The position numbers and the translations under genes were made by a program. This document shows, piece after piece, positions 49,423-59,300 of a stretch of DNA of 64,000 nucleotides. Under the pieces are notes generated by a model that saw only the letters and a list, made by a program, of their open reading frames with translations, was not told the origin of the DNA and did not search any database. Position 1 is the first letter of the stretch. Each line of letters begins with the position of its first letter. The stretch is from Planctomycetota bacterium (GTDB taxonomy: Bacteria; Planctomycetota; J058; JAJDCP01): assembly GCA_029260765.1 (NCBI GenBank), contig JAJDCP010000159.1, forward strand, positions 30,422 to 94,421, written 5' to 3'.

Positions 49423-50936
49423 CAGCCTTCCTCTTCGGCCGTATCCTCGAGGCGCAACCCGCGCGCCATCCAGTCGCGCAGCATCTGACAGACTTGCTCG
49501 TCCAGGCTCAGACCATTGTGGTCAGCGAGCTGCTGCAGCTCTTTGTCCAATCCCGGCTCGAGCTGCACCGTCGCCCCCATCTCGATCTTCTCGGCCACCT
49601 CGCTGGGGAAGTCGTAGGACCAGTCCGGTTGCTTGTATTGCTGGATCGGATCGAGGTGGAAGGCGTGCTGCTCCGGGTCGTAGCCCACCAACTTCGGCAG
49701 CTGCCACGATCCTGGCACAGCGTCCTGCTCAAAGGCCTGGGGAAAACTCTCGACCAGGCTGGGAATCAGCTGCGCAGCCTGCTCGGGCAGGTAGCAGCGG
49801 TTGCCCTGCGGCGCAAAGCTCACCCCGTAGAGCACGCGCTCGAGGTCCTGGTCTTCGCGGCGTTCAGGGTCGAGCAACTTGTCGAGGTTGGACCAGGCTT
49901 CATGCAGTCCTGCCTTGCAGGCGCTGCACTGGCTGCAGGACTCAACGTACAGGAAGCGCAACACACCTTCGGTGACACGGGCCATATCGGTCTGATCATC
50001 GCACAACACGAAACCTGCCGAGCCCAGCCCTGAACCGGCTTCCTTCAGCGCATCGAAGCAGGCGGGCGTGTCGAAGTGCGCGGGCATCAAAGGTGCAGCA
50101 GACACGCCACACAACGCGGCCACGAAGTGCCTGTCGGGACGCGGCCCGCCCCCCTGCTCAGAAAAGATCCGGCCCATCGGCGTGCCTGAGAGGATCTCGT
50201 AGACGCCTGGTCGCTGCACGGCGCCCGAGAGCGTAAAGAGCAGGGGCCCAGGAGTTTCAGCGCTCCCCAGCGTACGGAAAGAGGATCCGCCATGCGCGAT
50301 GATGCTGCTCACCCGAGCAAAAGTCTCGGCGTTGTTGACCAACGCGGGGTTGGGGCTGCTGGGGGTCGCGTTCAAGCCCCACTCGTAGGGAGGATAATGG
50401 GCTTCGCGCGGCAGCGGCTCGGCGTTCTCGATGAAATTGAGCAGCGCCTTCTCTTCGCCAAACAGATACTCTTCGGGGCCCGGCACCAGCTCGACCTGCA
50501 CTCCCCCGAGCGCGCCCGCCTGCTCCATCTCGGCCAGAGCGGCCTCGATGGCCTTGATGGCCCGCGAGAAGGATGCCTTGAGAGGAAGATAGACCCGCGC
50601 GCAGTCGAGCACGTGCGCCGCGATCAGCATGCCTTCGATCACGGCCCAGGGGTTGCGGCGCAACAACATGCGGTCTTTGAAGGTGCCGGGCTCGCCCTCG
50701 GCCGCGTTGCAGACGACGGCTCGCTCACCGCCTCGCGCCTCGAAGACGGTCCGCCATTTGGTACCCGTGGGGAAACCTGCGCCTCCGCGCCCACGCAGGC
50801 CCGAAGCTTCCAGCTCGGAGACGATGTCCTGGGGCGGTCGGGCCCGGGCTGCCGCCAGGCCGCTGTTGCCCGTATCGAGGTAGGCTTTGTAGGTTGCAAG
50901 GGCCTGGCTGGGCAGGATCCAATGCGGCTGGCTCAT
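49422..50936 (-). CDS. NuoF-like NADH-binding flavoprotein with RHH-like C-terminus
   Basis: This 504-residue protein follows the 51-kDa complex I subunit. ASGLRGRGGAGFPTGTKW binds FMN/NADH, CNAAEGEPGTFKDR and EEYLFGEEKALLNFIE follow, and SCSQCSACKAG plus the distal NRCYLPEQ supply a 4Fe-4S cluster. No NuoE or NuoG neighbour exists. The last 50 residues (VQLEPGLDKELQQLADHNG then SLDEQVCQMLRDWM) resemble a ribbon-helix-helix unit, an odd addition to a redox protein. ATG 50936 follows GGGGAG. Its overlap with the GlcD-type gene suggests a soluble NAD-linked hydroxyacid dehydrogenase. Confidence 0.85.
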   Translation of the reverse strand: MSQPHWILPSQALATYKAYLDTGNSGLAAARARPPQDIVSELEASGLRGRGGAGFPTGTKWRTVFEARGGERAVVCNAAEGEPGTFKDRMLLRRNPWAVIEGMLIAAHVLDCARVYLPLKASFSRAIKAIEAALAEMEQAGALGGVQVELVPGPEEYLFGEEKALLNFIENAEPLPREAHYPPYEWGLNATPSSPNPALVNNAETFARVSSIIAHGGSSFRTLGSAETPGPLLFTLSGAVQRPGVYEILSGTPMGRIFSEQGGGPRPDRHFVAALCGVSAAPLMPAHFDTPACFDALKEAGSGLGSAGFVLCDDQTDMARVTEGVLRFLYVESCSQCSACKAGLHEAWSNLDKLLDPERREDQDLERVLYGVSFAPQGNRCYLPEQAAQLIPSLVESFPQAFEQDAVPGSWQLPKLVGYDPEQHAFHLDPIQQYKQPDWSYDFPSEVAEKIEMGATVQLEPGLDKELQQLADHNGLSLDEQVCQMLRDWMARGLRLEDTAEEEG

Positions 50937-51027
50937 GGTTTGACTCCCCAAAAGGGTTGGCGGTATAGTCCGGCTCTCATCAGAGCGTTGACGGCGGTGC
51001 ATTGCAAGTCGCCGAAAGGAATCGGCC

Positions 51028-51483
51028 ATGCAGGAATTGACGATCCGTTCCATCCACGAAGGCGACATCGAAGGCGTGATCGCTGTCGACCGCAAAGTGG
51101 GAGGTGGGCGCCCCGCCGGCTGGTGGCGTGGCCTGCTCGGCTTGTACCTGCGCGACGAAGACAGGCCGTCCGAGAACCTCGCGCCGGTTTTCTGCCAGGT
51201 GGCCGAAGTCCAGGGGCGGGTTGTCGGCTTCATCCTGGGCGATGTGCAGGCCTGGCAATTCGGCATCCCGCGCTGCGGGCGCATCGTCGCGATCGGGGTC
51301 GACCCCGAGCGCGCACGTCAAGGCATCGCCAGCAAGTTGGCCCAGGGCCTGCTCGAGGTGTTCCGCGAGCGGAATCTACCGCACGTCCAGTGCCTGGCGA
51401 GAGAAGCCGATCCGCTGCACGCCTTCTTCAGCTCGCTGGGCTTCGAAGGCTCTTCGATGCAGGTGCTGGAGAAGAAACTCTAG
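51028..51483 (+). CDS. GNAT-family N-acetyltransferase
   Basis: This 151-residue acetyltransferase has IRSIHEGDIEGVIAVDRKV at the start, the central GFILGD strand, and the acetyl-CoA motif IGVDPERARQGIASKLAQGL (consensus Q/R-x-x-G-x-G/A). FFSSLGFEGSSMQVLEKKL ends it. The substrate (protein N-terminus, polyamine, drug) is not predictable. AAAGGAA precedes ATG 51028. It is divergent from the NuoF-like gene and convergent with the phosphoesterase gene. Confidence 0.9.
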   Translation: MQELTIRSIHEGDIEGVIAVDRKVGGGRPAGWWRGLLGLYLRDEDRPSENLAPVFCQVAEVQGRVVGFILGDVQAWQFGIPRCGRIVAIGVDPERARQGIASKLAQGLLEVFRERNLPHVQCLAREADPLHAFFSSLGFEGSSMQVLEKKL

Positions 51484-51498
51484 CAGACTGCGGCGGCC

Positions 51499-53310
51499 TC
51501 AGCGCAGCGCGGCACTATCGATCAATTGTCCCGTCTGGCTGTAGGTCTCGAGGGTGACCCTGGGTCCGTCCACGGTCAGCAATGCGACGTGCGGCTGGGT
51601 CGAGTAGGAATGCACCTGCTCGGTCCAGGGCACGCTGAAGTCCCGCCCGTACCAGGGCGCCCCCGCAGCTCCACAGCAAACCTGCCAGACTTCGTGCGCG
51701 AACACGGCCTCGCTGCCGTCCGGCTTCATCCGCGAGCCGACGGGGGTGTCTGGGGCAATGCGCAGGCGGTGGTAGGCGTGTTCGTCACCCGTAAGAAACG
51801 CGACCGTCTTCGCAGAGCTCGCCAGGATCTCCCAGAGCTCGTTGCGGTTTTCCACGATGGGGATGTCGGCCGCGTCGACCTTGTCGTCCGAGTTCGTGTC
51901 GCCGCCGTGGTACCACATCGCGTCCTCGGCGTGTCCCCCACACGGAAACGGCGGCTCCTGGGCGCAGAAAAACAGGTGTGCGATCGCCGCATCCCCGTCC
52001 GCGCGGGCCACCTCAGCACGCAGCCAGGCGAGCTGCGCCGGCAGGATGTAGCCCTCGAGGTTGCCCCCGTACTGATGGGGATCGCTCGACCACCAGTAGT
52101 TGTTGTTCAACACGAAGAAGCGGGTGTTGCCGCGGTCGAACCAGTAGACATTCTCCAGGTACGTCGGCGTGCCTTCTCCCTCGTCCGCCGGTCCGTTGAG
52201 CGGATTGACGAACATCTCCGCGAAGACTGCCTCCGCGCTCTCGTCCCCCCGCTTGTCCAAGGACACGCCATAGGGCGAGTCATCGTCATAGGTGTCGACC
52301 AGCGCCTCATGGTTGCCCATCGCCTCGTAGATGGGCAGACGGGCGTGGAGTGGAGCGAGGGCCCGCTGGAACGCATCGAGCTGCATGCGGAAGTCGGCGG
52401 TGCCCGTGGTGTAGCCGTTGATCAGGTCGCCCGTGATCAGCATAAAGTCGCAGTCTTGCCGGTAGGCCAGCGTGCCCAGCCGGAAGAGCGCCTGCCCGGC
52501 AACTCCGCCCATGTTGATCGGGCCACCGCCCACACCCTCGCGGCTGTCGCCGAGCACCGCGAAGCGGAAGCGGTCGCCGCCCGCGGTCCTGAAAGCATAG
52601 GGGCGTACCACGGTCGAGCCACTGGAAACCTGGTAGTGGTAGCGCGTGCCGGCGCGCAGCCCTTCGACCTTCAGCTCATGGCGCTGCGCCTCGGCCGAGG
52701 CAAACACGCGCTCCCCAATCTTGACTTGACCCGCCGCGGGCCGGTCGAGCTGCCAGGAGATGATCGCTGAGGTCTCACCTACCTGATCGACGAACGGTCC
52801 GGAGACGACGTTGACGACCTCCCCCAGGGTCTCGGGATCGAAGTAGACACGCCCCTCATAGAAGCGCGACGAGCGTTTGCTGGGCAGCCAGACCTCGATG
52901 CGCCAGGTCAGGCGCGGCTCAAACTCCATGCCCACGGCCTTGCGCACCAGACTTGCAAAACGCAGCGCGACCACGTGCTCCCTGCGCAGCACGGTGACCT
53001 CGCCAGACTCTTTGAATTTCACCCGGTAGCGCGGGAAATCGAGGTCCTCGTCGAGGGTGTTGAGGCCTCCGTAGACCAGGGCGCCTGGCGTAGGCTCCAG
53101 CGTCTCGAAGCGCAGCTCGATGACGCCGTCGGCGAGGAAGCGGGTCTGGGGTGGGGCGACGAGAAAACCATAGGTCCGCTCCAGCGGCGGCAGCTCAGGC
53201 CGAATCTGGGGCTGACCTATGCGGGGCAGGGCGACGCTGTCCGCCTCCTGAGCGACCAGACAACTGGAACACAGTCCGGCAAAGGCTGCCAGCAGGACAC
53301 ACGTACGCAT
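51499..53310 (-). CDS. Secreted purple-acid-phosphatase-like metallophosphoesterase
   Basis: This 603-residue exported protein has a signal peptide (CVLLAAFAGLCSSCLVAQ), one or two fibronectin-type beta domains (about 60-250), then a calcineurin-like catalytic domain. Metal ligands are visible in AVLGDSREG, LITGDLINGY, AMGNHEALVDT and FLTGDEHAYHR. The segment GGDTNSDDKVDAADI is a dockerin-like calcium-binding loop near residue 465. It probably hydrolyses phosphate esters outside the cytoplasm; a phytase or other diesterase activity is possible. AGAGG precedes ATG 53310. The next gene upstream (giant sigma protein) is 54 bases away on the same strand. Confidence 0.88.
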   Translation of the reverse strand: MRTCVLLAAFAGLCSSCLVAQEADSVALPRIGQPQIRPELPPLERTYGFLVAPPQTRFLADGVIELRFETLEPTPGALVYGGLNTLDEDLDFPRYRVKFKESGEVTVLRREHVVALRFASLVRKAVGMEFEPRLTWRIEVWLPSKRSSRFYEGRVYFDPETLGEVVNVVSGPFVDQVGETSAIISWQLDRPAAGQVKIGERVFASAEAQRHELKVEGLRAGTRYHYQVSSGSTVVRPYAFRTAGGDRFRFAVLGDSREGVGGGPINMGGVAGQALFRLGTLAYRQDCDFMLITGDLINGYTTGTADFRMQLDAFQRALAPLHARLPIYEAMGNHEALVDTYDDDSPYGVSLDKRGDESAEAVFAEMFVNPLNGPADEGEGTPTYLENVYWFDRGNTRFFVLNNNYWWSSDPHQYGGNLEGYILPAQLAWLRAEVARADGDAAIAHLFFCAQEPPFPCGGHAEDAMWYHGGDTNSDDKVDAADIPIVENRNELWEILASSAKTVAFLTGDEHAYHRLRIAPDTPVGSRMKPDGSEAVFAHEVWQVCCGAAGAPWYGRDFSVPWTEQVHSYSTQPHVALLTVDGPRVTLETYSQTGQLIDSAALR

Positions 53311-53364
53311 CGAAGACCTCTTCAGGTTGGGAGCATCTTCCCATGGTAGCGTCTGCGGTGCGCA

Positions 53365-56300
53365 CTACAAGCCGCGCAGCAGCTCCAGCGCCTGTTGGTG
53401 CACATTTCCGAAGCGGCTTTTCCAGTCGCGCGCCAGCACCTGCTGCAAGACCTGCCGGGCACGCTCCGGATCGTTGCCCGCGATCGCCGCTCGGGCCCAT
53501 TCCAGGTACCCTGCAGGCTCGTCGCTGCGCACGCGCACCACCTGCTGCCACTGCACGGCCGCCTGTTGGGGGCGCTCTGTGGCGAGGAAATGACGCGCCA
53601 GGCTGGCGTGGCCCTCGGCCTCATGCGGAAGCGCTTCGGCCAGGCTGGTGTAGGCACGTTCGGCCTCCATCGCATCTCCCAGCAGCCGAAGACGCCTGCC
53701 GAGCTCTTCGTATTGCCCGATCAGGCGAGGCGCGTTCGCGATCGCGGCGCGCAGGCAGGCGACGGCTCCTGCCTGGTCGTCGAGCTTGTCGTAGGCCTCG
53801 AGCAAGCGGGCACGCGTCGGCTCGTCGTTGGGCTGATTCCTCAGCGCCGCCGAGAGCTGCGTAATGGCCTGGGCGTAGGCCTTGCGTCGGAAGTAGGCCT
53901 CTCCCAGCGCCCGCCGGATGACAGGGCTGTCGACCCCCTCATTGCGGGTCTTGACGTCGCAGCTGTCGACATAGGCATCGAGGTCGCGCGCTGCGATCAA
54001 GATGCGCACCAGGGTCTCGAGGGCTTCGGCCCGCGACGCCTGCCCCTGGCTCCAGGCAAGGATGCCCCCCGCCGCGGCGTCGACGGCTTCGCTCAGCCGG
54101 TCCAGACCTGCCAGGCAGTGCGCCTGCTGGCTGTAGTAATGACTGAGAGACCAGTCATCGAGCGTCACGAAGCGCTTGCGCAGGTTGATGGCCTCTCCAT
54201 ACAGATCGGCCCCCCGGGCCAGCAGATCGCTCCGCAAGCAGGCGTCGGCGAGCACGGAGACCGCGGACTCCTCCCAGAGCTGCTGCTTCTTGAAGTAGGT
54301 CATCGCGCTGTCCGCAGCCGCGGCCGCCGATCCCGGGGCTCCGGCATGGCTCAGTGCGACGATCTGGTAGCGGCGGTAGTCGGCGTTGCCGGGCACCTCT
54401 TCAACCAGGCTCATGATGATGGGAAGCGACACGGCGTACTGCTCCTGGCCCTGCAGGTAGTCGACCAGCAGCGCGCGCCCCTCCCAGCCCAGAATCCCTC
54501 GGCGGTAGGCGTCCTGCAGCACGGTGATGCCCGCCTGCCAGCGGTGCAGGCCGTGGTAGAGATACTCCGCCACGAACTGCAGCACGCCTGCATCGTGACT
54601 GCGCTGCTTGGCGACTCGCTGGGCGACCCCAGCGAAGGTCTCTGCCTGCTCACTCCAGAAATAGCCCGAGCCGACATGGAACAGGCCGGTGTTGCGGAAA
54701 GAACGCAGCCGCAGGTCCCGTTCCAGGACAGGCAGCACGAGGGACAGCAGGCGTTCCTCAAGCCCGGCCTCCAGGCTGACCCGGGTGCGCAGCTCGGCGA
54801 TCTTGTAGCCCAGCGTGCTCCAGATCTCCTGGCCTGCCAGCTCGAGCCAGCGGGGCTCATTCTCGGCCCGTACGATCAGAAAGCGCAGCGCCTCGTGGTT
54901 GCCGACGATCCTCTCGAGCTGTGAAACGATGCTCGCGATCACGTTGTAGGAGTCCCGGAAGTCGTACAGCGCCAGAATCGCGGGCAGCTCGCGGAAGGCA
55001 AAGTCCTTAAGGTCGTCCGGCACGGACGTCTCGCGAGGTTTCGCCCGCTGCATCAGCTGGCAGTAGCGCTCGACGATGCCCTGGTTGACCTGGGTGTTGC
55101 GCCGTGTACCGAGCTCGGCGATCAGCCACGCCTCGGTGAAGGCATAGAGCTCCGAGCCCCTGCCCGCGGAAACAGTGTGGTCAGGGTAGGCCTCGACAAA
55201 GCAGCCGAACAGCTCGAGCTCATGCTCCCAAGCACGGGTCTGCGCATACGGCAGTGCGAGCTCAGCACGCCAGAGCTCCTCACAAGCCAGATACTCGCCA
55301 GACTGCTTGAGATAGCTGCTCAGGGTCATCAACAGAATGGCGGCCGGCTGCGGAACCAGTCCCTGCCTGCGGACCTCGGTCAGGGCTGTGCGCAGCACTC
55401 CCAGCGCCGAGACGCGTTGTCCATAGATCCACTGCAGCTCGGCCCAGTGTCTGGCCACGATGGGGAAGTCGTCACTGCTGCGTGGAAGTTGACGGTAGAT
55501 CTCTTCGATCTCGCGGCGTTGGACGACAGCGAGCGCCTCCGGCTCGAGCTTGCCCAAGCCACGCAGCAGGCCGGCGGCCAACGCCGCTTCACGGGGCAGC
55601 CAGGGATCTGCAAAGGCAGCCTCGAACGAGGCGAGCGCGCGCGCCGTCCATATCTCGGCCCCCTGGGTCTGCGTGGCGGCCCGGCGCGCGACCAGGAAGT
55701 CGAGGAACGCCAACGCCCGCCGGCTGAGCGCATCGTCGCACGAGGCGCGCAAGCCATCGAGCTGGTCGGCGATCTGGTCGGCGGTCGCCTCCTCATGGAT
55801 CGCATCGAGCACCGGCTGCAGGTTCTGCAGGTAGTCGTAGATGCCTTCCTGGCTATGGCCCAGCACACCTTCAGCCAGACAAGCCAACAGGCGGAAGTCT
55901 TTGGTGGCGTTGTACAGCTGCTGGATGATCGACGTCGCCCGGGAGGGATAGCTGGCTTTGCGCAGCCAGGCGCGCAGCATCAACGGCAGCTCGGGGTCGA
56001 GCTCAGGAGGAATCTCGTCCCCACTGCGCACGTAGACGTAGATCTGGCTCCACAGCCAGTTTTCGAGCTCCCACTCTTCGCGCAGCGCGAAGCTACGCAC
56101 CTTTGCCTCGTCTGCCGCTGCGTCCTGCTCGAGGGCGAGGTACCAGGCCGACAACAGGCTGGCCTCAGAGTCCCCCAGCTCCTGATCGCCTGCGAGCGCC
56201 TCGTAGACCTCGATCGCTTCGGCCAGGGCACCGCGCTCGGCGTAGAGCGCTCCGAGCAACACCCGCCATGGCCGCGCGACAAAGCGGTCCTCTTCTGCCA

Positions 56301-59300
56301 GGATCCCGACCAGCAGTGCCTCAGCTTCGGCGTTGCGGTCCAGACAGACCAACAGGGCCAGCTCGAGGAAATGCCAGTCGTACAGCTCGCTCCCGGCGAG
56401 GCTGTGGCGGCGCGCTGTGGCCAGCAGACTGTCTGCCAGAGCCGCGGGCGCCCGCGGCTGGATCGCCAGGCTGGCCATCGACTCCACGCAGCGGCGGGCC
56501 ATCATCGAGCCGCGGAAAGTCAACGAGTCGCTGTCGATGCCCGCGAACAGGTCCCCGAAGCCAGCAAACAGCGTCGCCGCCGGTTGCTCCAAGCGGGCTC
56601 GCAGGTAGAGAGCCTCGGCGAGCAGCCAGCGTGCATAGCCTTGCGGCGCAGTGGACTGCAATACTTGCAGCTTGGCCAGCACAGCCTCGCGTGCCTTCGT
56701 CTGCCAGCTCTGGCGGGCCTCTTCCAGCGCGCGTCGGCTGAGCGTGTTGGCCTCGGGAAGCGTCTGCTCCGCAACCTGGGCACGCCCTGCCAGAGCCCAA
56801 TCGACGACGGACGTCAGCAGCTGCACCTGGTCCGCCAGAGGATCGGGGTTGCTCGGCTCGACGCTGAGCTCGATCAGCTCGAAGGCCTCGTCTTCCCGCT
56901 CCTGCGTCCAGGGCGCACGCATCAGCAGAAACAAGACGTTCGAGGCCGCCGTCACGCTGGCATCCCAGGCGCGTTCCTGGCGCCGCAGCTCGAGTTGACG
57001 CTCGATGCTGCCGTACCACAGGATGGTCTGGGCCAGGTTGACGTGCCGATCCTCCTGCCAGCGTCGGTAGACCGTGTCGAAGATCTCCTGCCAGGCCTTC
57101 CCACCGTCCTCGGGATCGAATCCGGCGTTGCGCAGCCGCCCCACCCAATGCAGCACCAGCTCAGGCGCCGCCTCGGTCAGCTGAGCCTGCAGCCGGGCAA
57201 AGTCCCGGCGGAGCTGTGCCGAACCGAGCTTGGAGGTCCTGAAGGTGGGGTGGCTGAACATCCTCTGCACGACGGCGCTGAGGTCGGCGCGTTCTGCCAG
57301 GCGCTCGCAGGCTTCGGCCAGTTGGGGGAAGAAACGGTCATCGACCTGCCGGTAGGAAAAAAGGCCCCAGAACTGCCCCAAGGCGTGGGAAACGGCCGCG
57401 TTCATTTGGTTGATGGCGCGGGAATCCCCCTCTTCGGGCTCTGCTGCCAACCAGCTCGCGATCAAGGCGTCCGCCTCCTCCACCTGGTCGAGCATCACGT
57501 GGGCAGCGATCACCTGCTCATAGATCCACTGGTCCCAGTCCAGCGCGGCTGCATGCGCGTCGACGTAACGCAGGAAGTCGGCCAGGCGCTTCGCATCGAG
57601 GCGCAGCTGCGCACCGCGCTGGATGATCTGGCGGCGCTCGTGCTCGAGCCAGAGTCCCCGCTCCAGCGCCCCCTCAAGGTGCGCAAAGGCGGCCTCGAGC
57701 TCACGGCGGGCAAACAGTGCGCTGGCGTAGGCGTCCTGGCTCTGCCAGTCGTCGGGCCAGGCCTGCTGCATCCCCAGCAGCAGGGCAAGGTCCCGCTCAT
57801 GCCAACCGAGCTGGGCATAGAGGTCGTGCAGGCGGCCTTGCCAGACCAGCACAGCTTCGAGGCGCGGCTCGGCCGCGGCGTACAGAGGCTCGAGCTGCTG
57901 CAACAGCGGCAGACGCTCGCGGGCCTGCAGCTGCTGGGCGTGCCCGAGCAGCGACTCTGCCAGGTACAGTGCGTCGCGGGGCGCCCCCGCCACCAGCAGG
58001 GGGACCTGCTCGAGCAGCAGCTGGCGTCCTGCCTCGACCCGGCGCGAGAAGAACAGCGCCTCGCGCCGCAGACGCAGCAGGCCGGGCTTCCCTTCTTCGA
58101 GGGCGAAGGCAGCCTCCAGCTCATTCCAGCAGGCGTCCCAGTCCTGGTAACCGGCGCGGAAATCGGCCACCTGGAGGTGCTCACAGAACCCTGCCGTGCC
58201 GGCTTCGACCCGGCTCTTGGCCTCGGGCAGCGAGGGCAGCGTCGCGGGCAGCACCAGCGCCGCCTGGGCTGGTTCCACAGCCGCTTGCCAGGCCTTGCCG
58301 TAGGCAGCCACCTCGAGCCGGGTGATCTCGATACGGGTGCGCCAGGTACAGCGATCGTCGCCGTCGAAAGCTTCGTACAGCTGCGGCCAGGTGTGGCCGC
58401 CGACCTCGATGAAGTCCCCAAAACGTTGGCGCCCCGTCAGCTTCTCGTTGTGGAAGCTGCGGACCTCGAGCAGGCAGGCAGACGGCGCATCGAACACCAG
58501 CTCGAGCACCCGCTTCTGCTGCAGGCGCAGCACCAGGATCAGGCTGTCGCCCGCCTCGCGCAGCTCGGGTTCGTAACTGGCATAGACGCCGTCCAGCGGC
58601 TCGAACCAGAGGCCGCTGAAGGGAGCAGGCCAGGCGCGGGCATCCCCGTCCTCGCCCGCGCGCTCTCGAGCGAGCATGTCCGCGAGGTTCGCCACGGCCC
58701 GCTGGCCATCACCGAACCAGCGCAGAGTGCTGGCCTGGAAGGGCGCCTCATGCCGGCTTGCCCAGCGCTCAGCGCCCAGCAGGCTGACGGTGTGGCCTGC
58801 CGGCACCTCGATCCCGCGCTTGTTCATGCGGAACGCCTCGATGCTGAAGCGCCAGCCACCGGCCCCGGCCTCGATCGCAGCACGACGCCGCAAAGGAGCA
58901 AGGCGCTCGCGCACCTCGGCGGGCCAGCCTGAGCTCTGCTCGCGGTACGGCACACCCAGCGAGGGAAAGAGCGCCAACAGGTACTGCGGAGGCGCCGGCC
59001 GCCAGGCATGGCGCCCGGCCTCCAGCGACTGCGCGAGCCTCTCCCGCTTGTCGCCCACAGACGACGCGAGGCCGAAGGGCAGACCGCCCCACGGGTCCAG
59101 GGCATCATAGCGGAGCTTGCCGATGCTCTCATTGGCCTCATAGAGCTGTTGCCTGCTGGCGATCTTGAGCACGTCCAGCTCAAGCCGCCTCTCGGACATC
59201 GGCACGGCCCACTGGTGGTCGTCCCGCAGCGAGCTGCTGCTGGAGGCTGGCAGGCGGTAGTCGCGCTGGAGCCCCAAGGGCCCGGAGGCATACTCGCTGA

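Noticed and set aside
55177..58932. 1251-codon plus-strand frame opposite the giant sigma protein
   Set aside because: No domain, no SD and Gln/Gly/Arg-rich composition; it mirrors the TPR-encoding strand.
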